A stretch of DNA of 64,000 bases from Neorhizobium sp. NCHU2750 (GTDB lineage: Bacteria; Pseudomonadota; Alphaproteobacteria; Rhizobiales; Rhizobiaceae): positions 1,984,001-2,048,000 of the forward strand of contig NZ_CP030827.1 of the NCBI RefSeq assembly GCF_003597675.1. Reading direction: 5' to 3'. The notes under the pieces are model-generated. The model made no database searches. It was not told the origin of the DNA and saw only the letters and a program-made list of their open reading frames with translations. Position 1 is the stretch's first letter. Each line of letters opens with the position of its first letter. This document shows positions 17,414-26,596 of the stretch, piece after piece. Made by a program: the position numbers and the translations under genes.

Positions 17414-18346
17414 ATGTCCGATTCCCCATTGCACAACCCGATCAAGGGCATGGCCATCATGGCCGGCTGCATGATCATCCTGCCGACAATGGATGCGATT
17501 GCCAAATACATGGCGACCTTTGAGACCATGTCACCCGGTCAGGTCACCTTCTACCGGTTCTTCTTCCAGTTCCTGACCCTGCTGCCGATCGCGTTTTTCG
17601 TGCCGGGGGCGCTGCGTGGCGGCAAGCGCCCGTGGATGAACCTCCTGCGCGGCGCCCTGCATGCAGCAGCAAGCCTGCTGTTCTTCATGGCGGTCAAATA
17701 CATGCCGCTCGCCGACGTCTTCGCCATCTATTTCGTCGAGCCCTTCATGCTGACGATGATGTCGGCGCTCTTCCTCGGCGAAAAGGTCGGCTGGCGGCGC
17801 TGGCTTGCCATCATCATCGGCTTCGGTGGGGCAATGATCGTTATCCAGCCGAGCTACGAGATCTTCGGTTGGACGGCACTCCTGCCGGTCCTCTGCGCCT
17901 TCCTCTATACGCTCTACCTGTTCCTCAACCGCGCTATCGGCAATGCCGACTCACCGCTGACCATGCAGTTCGTCGCCGGCGTCGGCGGCACGCTGTTCAT
18001 GACGGTCGCCCTGTTTGCCGGCCAGTCGGTCTATCCAGTGGAATTCGAAGCCTCCCTCCCGTCATCCGGGCTCGGCCTCGTTCTTCTCGTCATTCTCGGC
18101 GGCATATCGGGCTATATGCACCTGCTCGTCGTGCGCGCCTTCCGCATGGCGCCGCTGTCGCTGCTCGCACCGTTCCAGTATTTCGAGATCATTTCCGCAA
18201 CGGTCCTGGGTTACCTGTTGTTTTCGGATTTCCCGACGGCATCCAAATGGCTGGGTATCGCCATCATCGTCGGCTCCGGCCTGTTCATAATCTGGCGTGA
18301 GCGGGTCAGGACGGCACAGATGGCGACCGCATCGGCGAACAATTAA
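17414..18346 (+). CDS. EamA/DMT-family transporter
   Basis: This 310-residue protein has ten predicted membrane helices arranged as two EamA repeats (about residues 12-145 and 155-295), the layout of drug/metabolite exporters such as RhaT and YdcZ relatives. The first repeat ends with the typical ALFLGEKVGWRRWLAIIIGF and the second with GYLLFSDFPTASKWLGIAII. The frame opens with a TTG at 17384, but the ATG at 17414 (MSDSPLHNP) fits the family N-terminus. The substrate cannot be inferred. Confidence 0.9.
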   Translation: MSDSPLHNPIKGMAIMAGCMIILPTMDAIAKYMATFETMSPGQVTFYRFFFQFLTLLPIAFFVPGALRGGKRPWMNLLRGALHAAASLLFFMAVKYMPLADVFAIYFVEPFMLTMMSALFLGEKVGWRRWLAIIIGFGGAMIVIQPSYEIFGWTALLPVLCAFLYTLYLFLNRAIGNADSPLTMQFVAGVGGTLFMTVALFAGQSVYPVEFEASLPSSGLGLVLLVILGGISGYMHLLVVRAFRMAPLSLLAPFQYFEIISATVLGYLLFSDFPTASKWLGIAIIVGSGLFIIWRERVRTAQMATASANN

Positions 18347-18430
18347 TCTTCGTTAACCGCGCTTCTTCTCAAGCTCTCAACTTATCGGCTCTAAGAGCGA
18401 TATCAGTTTCATGATGAAACGGAGAAAGAG

Positions 18431-19138
18431 ATGAGCGGCATACGCTTTTCTTTTCCGGCATGTGTCATAGCCGGAAAGGGCCGCATCGACAGGCATGACC
18501 TGTTGATCCTGCGGAAATATACCTTTGCGGATGGAATCCGTACCTACGAAGACGCACTCCTGCTTCTGGCGCTCAACGACATGTGCCCCATTCACTGCGA
18601 TGAATGGCCGGCCTATTTCGTCGAACAGCTGACCACATTCATCGTCGACGAGGCCGCCCCCAGGGGCCGCATCGACGCGACGAAATCGGCATGGCTGATG
18701 CGCGCGCTTGCGCTCGACGGCCGCATCGTCGAGCCGGCCCAGCTCGAATGCCTGCTGCACGCCATGGAGCGTGCCGAGAGCTGTCCGGACATCCTGTCCG
18801 CCTTCGCGCTCGACCAGTTGCGCCACGCCCTTTGCGGCCGGCCGGCCGGTGGCTGCTCGGTCACCAGCCTGCGCCTTGCCGGCATCACCGCCGACGATCT
18901 CGCCTATGTCTGGCGCATCCTGCGCAAGCGGGTGAGTTCCGGCCGGCTGCTCGTCTCGGCACTTGAGGCCAGCAGCCTGCGCATGATTCAGGACATCGTG
19001 CAGGACCGCGACAATCATCCCGGCTGGGACGACGTGATGGCCTTTGTCAGCGGCGAAGAACGCGCCGGCAGCCTTCGCAACCGTCCATGGCTGATGACGA
19101 CCGAAGGCGCGACCGGCTGGAACGAACGGGTAGCCTGA
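18431..19138 (+). CDS. Conserved protein of unknown function with internal repeats
   Basis: The 235-residue protein begins at an ATG after GGAGAAAGAG. I cannot name the family. It is all-helical in appearance, cytosolic, and has two related segments: GRIDRHDLLILRKYTFADG (residues 18-36) followed by a helix, and GRIDATKSAWLMRALALDG (about 78-96) followed by a helix. Each begins GRID and ends in a DG turn. The spacing recalls TerB-like or EF-hand-like helical repeats, but the match is weak. It lies alone between the DMT exporter and an acetyltransferase. Confidence 0.6.
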   Translation: MSGIRFSFPACVIAGKGRIDRHDLLILRKYTFADGIRTYEDALLLLALNDMCPIHCDEWPAYFVEQLTTFIVDEAAPRGRIDATKSAWLMRALALDGRIVEPAQLECLLHAMERAESCPDILSAFALDQLRHALCGRPAGGCSVTSLRLAGITADDLAYVWRILRKRVSSGRLLVSALEASSLRMIQDIVQDRDNHPGWDDVMAFVSGEERAGSLRNRPWLMTTEGATGWNERVA

Positions 19139-19281
19139 ACCGGCGGTTCGGGATCCGGCGCTGAGCCGGACCCGGAACCCGCTCAGCACCGAGCCAGGAC
19201 CCAGCCAGGATCTACCGGGCCTGTATGAAGCCTGATTGCCGGACCGGTTGACATCCGGTCGGCAACACTGTCCAAGGACGC

Positions 19282-19896
19282 ATGCAGACAGACAACCCCG
19301 CTCTTCCCTTCGGCTATTCGCCCGTCCCGGCCGGCAAGCTTGCCAATATGGTGACCTGCCTCGATATGTCGGCGCGCCCGCCGGCACGTCCGCAGCCGCC
19401 ATCGAACGGCCTGAGCGTCGAGCGCTGGCCGTCGCCCACCGTCGAGGATTACCGCGACCTTTATCGGCGGGTCGGCGAGGACTGGATGTGGGTTTCCCGC
19501 CTCGTCATGCCCGACGAGAAGCTGAAGGCAATCATCACCGATCCGCTGGTCGAGATCTATGTGCTGACAGACGGCGCACGCCGCCTCGGCCTGCTGGAAC
19601 TGGATTTCCGCCAACAGGGCGAATGCGAACTCGGCTATTTCGGCGTCGTCCCTGAAGCGATCGGCAACGGCTCCGGCCGCATCCTGATGAATGCCGCCCT
19701 CGACCATGCCTGGGCAAAGCCGATCACCCGCTTCTGGGTCCATACCTGCAGCTTCGATCACCCGGCAGCACTTGCCTTCTACCAGCGCTCCGGCTTCAGG
19801 CCCTATGCGTTCATGGTCGAGGTCTGCGACGATCCGAGGCTCGACGGTCGCATGCCGAAAAGTGCCGCCCCGCATGTGCCCCTGATCGAACTTTGA
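19282..19896 (+). CDS. GNAT-family N-acetyltransferase
   Basis: This 204-residue protein has a GNAT fold in its C-terminal 140 residues. The beta4 strand GECELGYFGVVPEAIGNGSG provides the acetyl-CoA pyrophosphate loop, and HPAALAFYQRSGFRPYAF is the typical beta6-alpha4 segment. The substrate is unknown. It precedes the formaldehyde dehydrogenase gene by 121 bp, on the same strand. Confidence 0.85.
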   Translation: MQTDNPALPFGYSPVPAGKLANMVTCLDMSARPPARPQPPSNGLSVERWPSPTVEDYRDLYRRVGEDWMWVSRLVMPDEKLKAIITDPLVEIYVLTDGARRLGLLELDFRQQGECELGYFGVVPEAIGNGSGRILMNAALDHAWAKPITRFWVHTCSFDHPAALAFYQRSGFRPYAFMVEVCDDPRLDGRMPKSAAPHVPLIEL

Positions 19897-20017
19897 TCGG
19901 AGCCTGACTCCGATTACGACACGGCATGACCGGTTCCGGCTTGAGCCTTTGGCTGCCGTCATGCAAAAGTCCGCCCAGATTCGAAATACCTAATTCAGTA
20001 CCAACAGGAGAGACACG

Positions 20018-21145
20018 ATGGATGTCCGTGCCGCCGTTGCCGTTCAGGCTGGAAAACCTCTGGAAGTCATGACCGTTCAGCTCGACGGCCCGAAGGCCGG
20101 CGAGGTGCTGATCGAGGTCAAGGCGACCGGCATCTGCCACACCGACGACTTCACCCTCTCCGGCGCCGATCCGGAAGGCCTGTTCCCGGCGATCCTCGGC
20201 CACGAGGGTGCCGGCATCGTCGTCGATGTCGGACCGGGCGTCACCTCGCTGAAAAAGGGCGACCACGTCATCCCGCTCTACACGCCGGAATGCCGCGAAT
20301 GCTATTCCTGCACCTCGCGCAAGACCAACCTCTGCACCTCGATCCGCTCCACTCAGGGCCAGGGCGTGATGCCTGACGGCACGAGCCGCTTCTCGATCGG
20401 CAAGGACAAGATCCATCACTACATGGGCTGCTCGACCTTCGCGAACTTCACGGTCCTGCCGGAAATCGCGCTTGCCAAGATCAATCCCGACGCTCCCTTC
20501 GACAAGGTCTGCTACATCGGCTGCGGCGTCACCACCGGCATCGGCGCCGTCATCAACACCGCCAAGGTGGAGATCGGCTCCACCGCAATCGTCTTCGGTC
20601 TCGGCGGCATTGGTCTCAACGTGCTGCAGGGCCTGCGCCTTGCCGGCGCCGACATGATCATCGGCGTCGACATCAACCCGGACCGCAAGGCCTGGGGCGA
20701 AAAGTTCGGCATGACCCACTTCGTCAACCCGAAGGAAGTCGGGGAAGACATCGTTCCTTATCTCGTCAACATGACCAAGCGTCATGGCGACCTGATCGGC
20801 GGCGCCGACTACACGTTCGACTGCACCGGCAATACCAAGGTCATGCGCCAGGCACTGGAGAGCTCGCATCGTGGTTGGGGCAAGTCGGTCATCATCGGCG
20901 TTGCCGGCGCCGGCCAGGAAATCTCCACCCGTCCGTTCCAGCTGGTCACCGGCCGCAACTGGATGGGTACCGCCTTCGGTGGCGCCCGCGGCCGCACCGA
21001 CGTGCCGAAGATCGTCGACTGGTACATGGAAGGCAAGATCCAGATCGACCCGATGATCACCCACACCATGCCGCTCGAAGACATCAACAAGGGCTTCGAC
21101 CTGATGCACAAGGGTGAATCAATCCGCGGCGTGGTGGTCTATTGA
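20018..21145 (+). CDS. frmA: S-(hydroxymethyl)glutathione dehydrogenase / class III alcohol dehydrogenase
   Basis: This 375-residue zinc enzyme oxidises the spontaneous adduct of formaldehyde and glutathione to S-formylglutathione with NAD+. The catalytic zinc ligands Cys40 (GICHTDD) and His62 (GHEGAG) and the structural zinc cysteines 92, 95, 98 and 106 (CRECYSC..NLC) are all present. [12 protein letters not shown] is the NAD-binding loop. The ATG at 20018 follows AGGAGAGACACG. The next pathway enzyme, S-formylglutathione hydrolase, is at 23792-24625. Confidence 0.96.
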   Translation: MDVRAAVAVQAGKPLEVMTVQLDGPKAGEVLIEVKATGICHTDDFTLSGADPEGLFPAILGHEGAGIVVDVGPGVTSLKKGDHVIPLYTPECRECYSCTSRKTNLCTSIRSTQGQGVMPDGTSRFSIGKDKIHHYMGCSTFANFTVLPEIALAKINPDAPFDKVCYIGCGVTTGIGAVINTAKVEIGSTAIVFGLGGIGLNVLQGLRLAGADMIIGVDINPDRKAWGEKFGMTHFVNPKEVGEDIVPYLVNMTKRHGDLIGGADYTFDCTGNTKVMRQALESSHRGWGKSVIIGVAGAGQEISTRPFQLVTGRNWMGTAFGGARGRTDVPKIVDWYMEGKIQIDPMITHTMPLEDINKGFDLMHKGESIRGVVVY

Positions 21146-21606
21146 CCACCGCTCCAAGCTACAGTGTTGACGTGCGGGGGCTCGACGAGTTCTCCGCACG
21201 CGACCTCTACGAGATGCTGAAGATGCGCGTCGACGTCTTCGTCGTCGAGCAGAACTGCCCCTATCCCGAGCTCGACGGCAACGATCCCGACTGCCTGCAT
21301 CTGCGGCTGCTGGAAGGTGACGACCTGCTCGCCTGCGCCCGCCTGTGGCGACCCTCGCCGGACGTCCTGCCCCGCATCGGACGCGTCACCGTATCGCCCG
21401 CCCATCGCGGCAAGCGGCTTGGCGAGGCACTGATGCGCGAGGCGATCGCCGAGTGCGAAAAACTCTATCCGGGTGAAGCAATCGAGATCGCCGCCCAGGC
21501 GCATCTGCAGAAATTCTACGGCTCGCTCGGCTTCGAGCCGACATCGGAAGAATATCTCGAAGACGATATCCCGCACGTGGACATGGTCAGGCCGGCGACA
21601 CGGTGA
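21142..21606 (+). CDS. ElaA-type GNAT acetyltransferase
   Basis: The 154-residue protein matches the ElaA branch of GNAT enzymes: [20 protein letters not shown] at the N-terminus, then [20 protein letters not shown] for acetyl-CoA binding and [17 protein letters not shown]. It starts at TTG 21142, overlapping the TGA of the dehydrogenase gene, so translational coupling is likely. Its target is unknown. Confidence 0.85.
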   Translation: MTTAPSYSVDVRGLDEFSARDLYEMLKMRVDVFVVEQNCPYPELDGNDPDCLHLRLLEGDDLLACARLWRPSPDVLPRIGRVTVSPAHRGKRLGEALMREAIAECEKLYPGEAIEIAAQAHLQKFYGSLGFEPTSEEYLEDDIPHVDMVRPATR

Positions 21607-21680
21607 TAGGCTGTTTGGATACCTAGCCGCCGCCATGCCACAATCGTCATGGCGGGCGGCGCCAAACGGAACTGAGCATC

Positions 21681-21935
21681 ATGGCGCATTCGTCGGATAT
21701 TTCTCTGGATGACGAGCAGCAAAAACTCATCGACCGGCTTGTCCGCGCGGGCCGTTACCACGGCGCAAACGATGTGATCGCCATGGGGCTGAAGCTGATA
21801 GAAGAGCGGGAGCGCCAAGCCGAAGCCTTCACGTCGGAACTGGAGCAGGCCGTCGATACAGGTCTGGCAAGTGGCCCCGCCACACTCATGGAAAACGGCA
21901 GCGAACTGATCGCCGCGTTTCGCAGGCCTCGATAG
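21681..21935 (+). CDS. ParD/CopG-type antitoxin
   Basis: This 84-residue protein resembles ParD antitoxins. A short beta strand (SDISLDDEQQKLI) precedes a ribbon-helix-helix part with GRYHGANDVIAMGLKLIEER, and a C-terminal tail wraps the toxin. Antitoxins of this type bind their own operator and neutralise ParE, a gyrase poison. The partner gene at 21941 is frameshifted, so this copy may now be an orphan antitoxin. Confidence 0.85.
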   Translation: MAHSSDISLDDEQQKLIDRLVRAGRYHGANDVIAMGLKLIEERERQAEAFTSELEQAVDTGLASGPATLMENGSELIAAFRRPR

Positions 21936-21940
21936 ATCCG

Positions 21941-22239
21941 ATGGGCACGGTCCTTCGGCGCCCGGAATTCTTAAGAGACCTGCGCAGCATCTGGCAGTTC
22001 ATCGCAAGCGATAGTGAAACCCGCGCCGATGGTTTCGTGCTCGAACTGGAAAACGCTACCGACTGCTCGCCGACAATCCAGGCCTCGGGGCTCAACAGCT
22101 TCCCAGATACCCGACGATGCGGATTTTCTCCTACCGCAGCTATCTGATTATTTACGAGCCATTGCCGGATGGTACCGGAATAGAGCTTGTCCGCCTGCTG
22201 CATGCGACGCGTGATTATCATCGACATTTCGACGATTAG
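21941..22239 (+). pseudogene. ParE-type toxin gene broken by a single-base frameshift
   Basis: The gene starts 5 bp after the antitoxin stop and reads as ParE up to ELENATD (VLRRPEFLRDLRSIWQFI). After 22063 the frame is lost: reading continues in frame +0 to a stop at 22147 with unrelated residues. A one-base shift restores a ParE C-terminus with LADNPGLGAQQLPRYPTMRI, FSYRSYLIIYEPLPDG and LVRLLHATRDYHRHFDD, ending in TAG at 22239. One missing C in GAC-CTG-CTC at about 22063 explains it. A sequencing error is possible. Confidence 0.85.
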
Positions 22240-22325
22240 TTCCGTTCACCGCTCAAGCCGCCACGCTTGCCTTTCCCCTCTGCGGATCTATCATCCCTCT
22301 AAGAGAACCAGGAGAGGAAGCCACC

Positions 22326-22514
22326 ATGTACAAATTCGAAGTCTACAAGGACAAGGCCGGCGAGTTCCGGTTCCGCTTCAAGGCGCCGAACGGCCAGACG
22401 ATGTTTTCCTCCGAGGGCTATTCGGCCAAGGCATCCGCCATTGCCGCGGTCGAATCGATCAAGCAGAACGCCCCCGGCGCAGCGACCGACGACCAGACGA
22501 CAGCCACCGTCTGA
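22326..22514 (+). CDS. YegP family (DUF1508) protein, single repeat
   Basis: The 62-residue protein carries one DUF1508 unit: MYKFEVYKDKAGEFRFRFKA followed by NGQTMFSSEGYSAKASA. The ATG at 22326 has a strong upstream AGGAGAGGAAG. Family members are small soluble proteins, often stress-associated; the biochemical role is unknown. E. coli YegP has two such repeats, here only one. Confidence 0.85.
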   Translation: MYKFEVYKDKAGEFRFRFKAPNGQTMFSSEGYSAKASAIAAVESIKQNAPGAATDDQTTATV

Positions 22515-22565
22515 TGTGCTAATCCGCCTGCCAGCCATTCAGAGTTCGCAGGAAGGCGAATACAT

Positions 22566-23012
22566 TTGATCTATGTCGATGCCGATGCATGCCCGGTCAA
22601 GCCGGAAATATTGAAGGTCGCCGAACGCCACGGCTTCGAAGTCACCTTTGTTGCCAATTCCGGCCTCAGGCCCTCCCGTGATCCGATGGTGAAGAACGTC
22701 ATCGTCTCCGGCGCCTTCGATGCGGCCGACGACTGGATCGCCGAGCGCGCGACACAGGGCGACATCGTCGTCACCGCCGACGTGCCGCTTGCCGGCCGCT
22801 GCGTCGAGGCCGGCGCCTTCGTCACTGGCCCGACCGGAAGGCTGTTCGACAGGACCAATATCGGCATGGCCACCGCGATGCGCGATCTCGGCGCACATCT
22901 GCGCGAGACCGGCGAGAGCAAGGGGTATAACGCCGCCTTCTCGCCGCGCGACCGGTCGGCCTTCCTCGAAACCCTGGACAGGCTGTGCCGCAGGGCGAAA
23001 TCTGCCGGCTGA
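22566..23012 (+). CDS. YaiI/YqxD family protein (DUF188, NYN-like nuclease fold)
   Basis: This 148-residue protein matches the YaiI/YqxD family. The N-terminal IYVDADACPVKPEILKVAER holds the conserved acidic residues of a PIN/NYN-like metal site, with further aspartates in GDIVVTADVPLA. A nuclease activity is predicted from fold only. The start is TTG 22566, supported by AGGAAGG about 9 bp upstream; no ATG lies nearby. Confidence 0.88.
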   Translation: MIYVDADACPVKPEILKVAERHGFEVTFVANSGLRPSRDPMVKNVIVSGAFDAADDWIAERATQGDIVVTADVPLAGRCVEAGAFVTGPTGRLFDRTNIGMATAMRDLGAHLRETGESKGYNAAFSPRDRSAFLETLDRLCRRAKSAG

Positions 23013-23033
23013 ACGGATTTGACGGGATAGAGC

Positions 23034-23708
23034 ATGGCGAAGGCTGGCGCGAGAGAAGCAAGACGGCACGGGCATTGGCGCCACCGACACGGGCCGTTCT
23101 TCATCGCGGTCATTGCTGCACTCATCGCCCTGCCGGTACTGATCGCCCTTCTGCCGGAACTCTGCGCCGCCCTGACGGCCATCATTTTCTTCGTCGTCTA
23201 TCTCGCGTTGATCGGCGCCAGAGTTCGTCACCTTGATGCCGACCAGCTGGAAGCGAGCGGCCAGAATACCGACGAACCCGCGCCGATCATCCTCGCGGTC
23301 ACCCTGCTTGCCGCCATTGTCGCCCTCGTCACCCTCTTCGAGGCGCTCAACCAGAAACAGCCGACCGGAATACTCGAGGTGGCGGTCGCTTTTGCCGCGG
23401 TCATTCTCGGCTGGTTCTCCATCCACATGATGTTTTCGCTCCATTATGCCCATCTCTACTGGCGCCCCGGCGACAAGGATGACGGAAAATCCGTCGGCGG
23501 CCTGGATTTCCCCGAGACGGAAAGGCCCGGCGCCTGGGATTTTCTCTATTTCGGCTATGTGATCGGCATGACGGCGCAGACCTCCGATGTCGGCATCACC
23601 GCGACCGACATGCGTAAAATCAACCTGCTGCATTCCGTCGTGTCTTTCTTTTTCAACACGATACTGGTAGCCGCTGCGGTCAACGCCGTCGTCTCGCTGG
23701 CGACATGA
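23034..23708 (+). CDS. DUF1345 family membrane protein
   Basis: The 224-residue protein has a basic, His/Arg-rich N-terminal tail and about five membrane helices. It matches DUF1345 in the segments FSIHMMFSLHYAHLYWRP and FPETERPGAWDFLYFGYVIG with the following MTAQTSDVGITATDMRK. Members look like channel-type proteins, but no transport activity is established. It lies 21 bp after the YaiI gene and before fghA, so co-transcription is likely. Confidence 0.85.
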   Translation: MAKAGAREARRHGHWRHRHGPFFIAVIAALIALPVLIALLPELCAALTAIIFFVVYLALIGARVRHLDADQLEASGQNTDEPAPIILAVTLLAAIVALVTLFEALNQKQPTGILEVAVAFAAVILGWFSIHMMFSLHYAHLYWRPGDKDDGKSVGGLDFPETERPGAWDFLYFGYVIGMTAQTSDVGITATDMRKINLLHSVVSFFFNTILVAAAVNAVVSLAT

Positions 23709-23791
23709 ACGCCTGCGGCATGCCCCTCGGAAATGGCCACCGGTTTCGGGACAGGACATCCGCAGGAACGAAGCTCGAAAGGACCCGCCCC

Positions 23792-24625
23792 TTGAAGATC
23801 ATTTCCCAAAACACCGCCTTCGGCGGCATGCAGGGTGTATTCGCCCATGATTCGGATGCCTGCAAATGCGAGATGACCTTCGCGGTCTTCGTTCCTCCGC
23901 AGGCGATCAGCGAGCCGCGGCCGGTTCTCTGGTATCTCTCGGGGCTCACCTGCACCCATGCGAACGTGATGGAAAAGGGTGAATACCGTCGGCTCGCCGC
24001 CGAACTCGGCCTGATCATCGTTTGCCCGGATGTCAGTCCGCGCGGCAATGACGTGCCGGACGAGTTGACCAACTGGCAGATGGGCAAGGGCGCCGGCTTC
24101 TATCTCGACGCAACCGAGAAGCCCTGGGCCGAGAACTACCAGATGTACACCTATATCACCGAGGAACTGCCCGCGCTCGTCAGCCAGCAGTTTCGCACCG
24201 ACATGGACAGGCAGGGCATTTTCGGCCATTCGATGGGCGGCCACGGCGCCATGACCATCGCTCTGAAGAACCCCGACCGGTTCAGGAGTTGCTCGGCCTT
24301 CGCCCCGATCGTCGCGCCCTCGACCGCCGACTGGTCGGCCCCCGCGCTTGAAAAATATCTCGGCGCCGACAAGACCACCTGGCGCCAGTATGACGCCTGC
24401 GCGCTGGTCGCCGATGGCGCACGCTTCCCCGAATTCCTGATCGATCAGGGCAAGGCCGACAGCTTTCTCGAAAACGGTCTGCGTCCATGGCTGTTTGAAG
24501 AAGCGGTGAAGGGCACCGGCATCGGCCTTACGCTGAGAATGCAGGAGCGTTACGACCACTCCTACTACTTCATCTCCACCTTCATGGACGATCATCTGCG
24601 CTGGCATGCCGAGCGGCTTGGCTGA
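23792..24625 (+). CDS. fghA: S-formylglutathione hydrolase
   Basis: This esterase hydrolyses S-formylglutathione to formate and glutathione, completing glutathione-dependent formaldehyde oxidation. The nucleophile elbow GHSMGGHGA and the catalytic Asp/His region (FLIDQGKADSFL; YDHSYYFISTF) are present. The frame opens at 23705, but TTG 23792 gives LKIISQNTAFGGMQGV, the usual N-terminus, and a 277-residue product typical of the family. GAAAGGA lies 9 bp upstream. The dehydrogenase partner is 2.6 kb upstream. Confidence 0.95.
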   Translation: MKIISQNTAFGGMQGVFAHDSDACKCEMTFAVFVPPQAISEPRPVLWYLSGLTCTHANVMEKGEYRRLAAELGLIIVCPDVSPRGNDVPDELTNWQMGKGAGFYLDATEKPWAENYQMYTYITEELPALVSQQFRTDMDRQGIFGHSMGGHGAMTIALKNPDRFRSCSAFAPIVAPSTADWSAPALEKYLGADKTTWRQYDACALVADGARFPEFLIDQGKADSFLENGLRPWLFEEAVKGTGIGLTLRMQERYDHSYYFISTFMDDHLRWHAERLG

Positions 24626-24652
24626 TCGGCAAGACGGACAGTGAAAAATGAC

Positions 24653-24686
24653 GAAGCCGGCGTTATCGCCGGCTTCATCGTTTTCG
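24653..24686. terminator. Bidirectional terminator between fghA and the DoxX gene
   Basis: GAAGCCGGCG-TTAT-CGCCGGCTTC is a perfect 10-bp stem (24653-24676), followed by ATCGTTTT on the plus strand. It lies between two convergent genes. Confidence 0.75.
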
Positions 24687-24693
24687 GGATCGC

Positions 24694-25086
24694 TCAGATC
24701 TTCCTGCGGTTATCCACCGAGAACGCACCGGCGCCGGCGAAGAACAGGTAGAGGAAGATGAACGAGAAAAGGATGGCGGCCTCGCCACCGTTCAGCGCAG
24801 GCCAGAAGCCCTTGGGGAAATGCGCCATGAAATAGGCCACCGCCATCTGTCCGGACAGGATGAAGGCCACCGGACGGGTGAGGAAGCCGATGGTGATCAG
24901 AATACCACCAACGAATTCCAGAATGGCTGCAACGAGAAGCAGTGGCGGAAGATGGTCGCCCCCCTGCGGCGCGGGGAAAGCAAAGAGCTTCATCATGCCA
25001 TGCTCGAGGAACAGCAGTCCGCTCATAACTCTCAGGGCGCCAAGGCCTTGCTCTCTATAAGCGGCCAGACGATCAAATAATGCCAT
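24694..25086 (-). CDS. DoxX family membrane protein
   Basis: This 130-residue protein has four membrane helices and the DoxX signatures GLGALRVMSGLLFLEHGMMK and LVAAILEFVGGILITIGFLT. Some DoxX members belong to quinone oxidoreductase or thiol-stress complexes, but many are uncharacterised. The start at 25086 has a ribosome binding site (GGAGAGAGATACCG). It is a single-gene unit convergent with fghA. Confidence 0.88.
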   Translation of the reverse strand: MALFDRLAAYREQGLGALRVMSGLLFLEHGMMKLFAFPAPQGGDHLPPLLLVAAILEFVGGILITIGFLTRPVAFILSGQMAVAYFMAHFPKGFWPALNGGEAAILFSFIFLYLFFAGAGAFSVDNRRKI

Positions 25087-25204
25087 CGGTATCTCTCTCC
25101 GGTTGAATAAGGCGGCACAGCGATAGGCTGGGCGGCGCCTTGCCAGAAATCAATTTTATGGCATTAACCGACGAAATTTAAAAGCAACGGGTAACCTTGG
25201 CGTA

Positions 25205-25705
25205 TCAAAGCCCGCCGGCCTCGGCATAAGCGGTGATCGCCGTTGTCCGTTGCGGACTGGCGAGGCGAAATTCGGAGGCGATGCGGTCGGCAATCTTGTT
25301 CGCGAGCGAATCGACCGCGCCCTGCGCACCGAAGGAGAGCGAGCTTTCCTGAAACGAGCCTTCCGCCACAGGGTCGCCCGAAGTCACCGAAATCGCCTTC
25401 ACCGTCACGGTGGCCTGATAGCGGTAGCCGAACAGAAACTGCGACGGCTTCACCTTATCGATCCGCACCGTGAGAATGGTCCGCGGCAGCATGATCGAGC
25501 GGGTCGTCGCCTGGATCGCTGTATCGACCAGCAGATCGGTGCGGGCGATCAGCTCGCGTGAGACATCCGGCTGGGCCGTCACGAAGGCGCCGCGCACGTC
25601 ATAGAGCAGCCGCTCCGACACCTCGCCAGGCACAGGCATGCGAAAGCCGGCCAGCATCAGCACGACCAGGGGCACGAGGGAAAGGCGAACGGGACGGAAA
25701 GACAT
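25205..25705 (-). CDS. Exported protein of unknown function
   Basis: The 166-residue product has an N-terminal signal-type helix (LSLVPLVVLMLAGF) without a lipobox cysteine. The remainder has alternating strands (RTILTVRIDKVKPSQFLFGY, YQATVTVKAISV) and a C-terminal amphipathic helix. It resembles periplasmic proteins of rhizobia annotated as hypothetical; I cannot assign a function. It lies downstream of the ATP12 gene's 3' end region but is separated from it by only 54 bp. Confidence 0.65.
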   Translation of the reverse strand: MSFRPVRLSLVPLVVLMLAGFRMPVPGEVSERLLYDVRGAFVTAQPDVSRELIARTDLLVDTAIQATTRSIMLPRTILTVRIDKVKPSQFLFGYRYQATVTVKAISVTSGDPVAEGSFQESSLSFGAQGAVDSLANKIADRIASEFRLASPQRTTAITAYAEAGGL

Positions 25706-25759
25706 GCGGAAATCCGGAACAACAGGCCCGCATGTTCGCCATTTAGGGTTAGTGAAGCC

Positions 25760-26563
25760 TTAAACCGATGGCTTCAACGCGGTAAAAACCGCCGCCGCAG
25801 CAACAAATTCGTCGTGCCGTTTTGCCCGGCGGTGCTCGGCCTCGGCGTCGGCGCCCCAATGCTCGCTTGTCCAGTCTTCTTCCAGATGAGCAAGCGCCCA
25901 GATATCTTCGGCGTCACGGTGGCCCTCGGCAAAGGCAAGCGCGAGGATTGCCGAACCGGTCAGCGTCGTCACGGTATGCAGCACCGCAAGCTCGATCGGG
26001 GTGTCGTATTTGCGAAGCACCGCGGAAAAGGCGAGCACCGCCTCGCGCGGCTGCTCCTTCGGCATTACGCCCTCGATCAGCTCGAAACGGGCACCGTGGT
26101 CATTGGCCACCCAGTCGACCAGCGGATCCCATTGCTCGCGCTGGCGGATGACGAGGTTTTCCGGATCATTGGCACGGTAGCAGAGCATGTCACTGGCGGA
26201 AAAGCGTAGTATATCCTCGAACACCGCCTGCGCTTCGACAGCCACGCCATCGATCGCGGTATTGACGAGACGCGTCACCGGCATGGTGCGCGGATCGATA
26301 ACATCGACCTGGTTTGCCCATTCGTCACGCAGCAATTCGGCAAGTCGCGCTGTCGGCACCGAAAGCGCATTCTTCGCCGGTGTCTTGACCGGCCTGCCAT
26401 CGAGATGGACCGCATGGCCGCCCTCGCCCTCGACGATCGACACTTCCTTGTAAAACCGCTTCGGCAGCGGCTTCTGCATCTGGATCTGCGCCCGCCGCGT
26501 CGGGTCCGGATGGCTCAATGCCGGGTCCTGGGCGCCCAATGGGTCGGTAAACAGTTCACGCAT
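25760..26563 (-). CDS. ATP12-family F1-ATPase assembly chaperone
   Basis: The 267-residue protein matches ATP12 (AtpAF2). The conserved N-terminal part is RFYKEVSIVEGEGGHAVHLD, then GRPVKTPAKNALSVPT. The central WDPLVDWVANDHGARFELI and the C-terminal EEDWTSEHWGADAEAEHRR complete the family pattern. In mitochondria Atp12 binds the alpha subunit of F1 and prevents aggregation; alphaproteobacteria retain the gene. The atp operon is not in this window. The HAD gene lies 33 bp upstream on the same strand. Confidence 0.92.
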   Translation of the reverse strand: MRELFTDPLGAQDPALSHPDPTRRAQIQMQKPLPKRFYKEVSIVEGEGGHAVHLDGRPVKTPAKNALSVPTARLAELLRDEWANQVDVIDPRTMPVTRLVNTAIDGVAVEAQAVFEDILRFSASDMLCYRANDPENLVIRQREQWDPLVDWVANDHGARFELIEGVMPKEQPREAVLAFSAVLRKYDTPIELAVLHTVTTLTGSAILALAFAEGHRDAEDIWALAHLEEDWTSEHWGADAEAEHRRAKRHDEFVAAAAVFTALKPSV

Positions 26564-26596
26564 GTCGAATGGTCCTAGGTCTTTGGCTGTCAGTGG

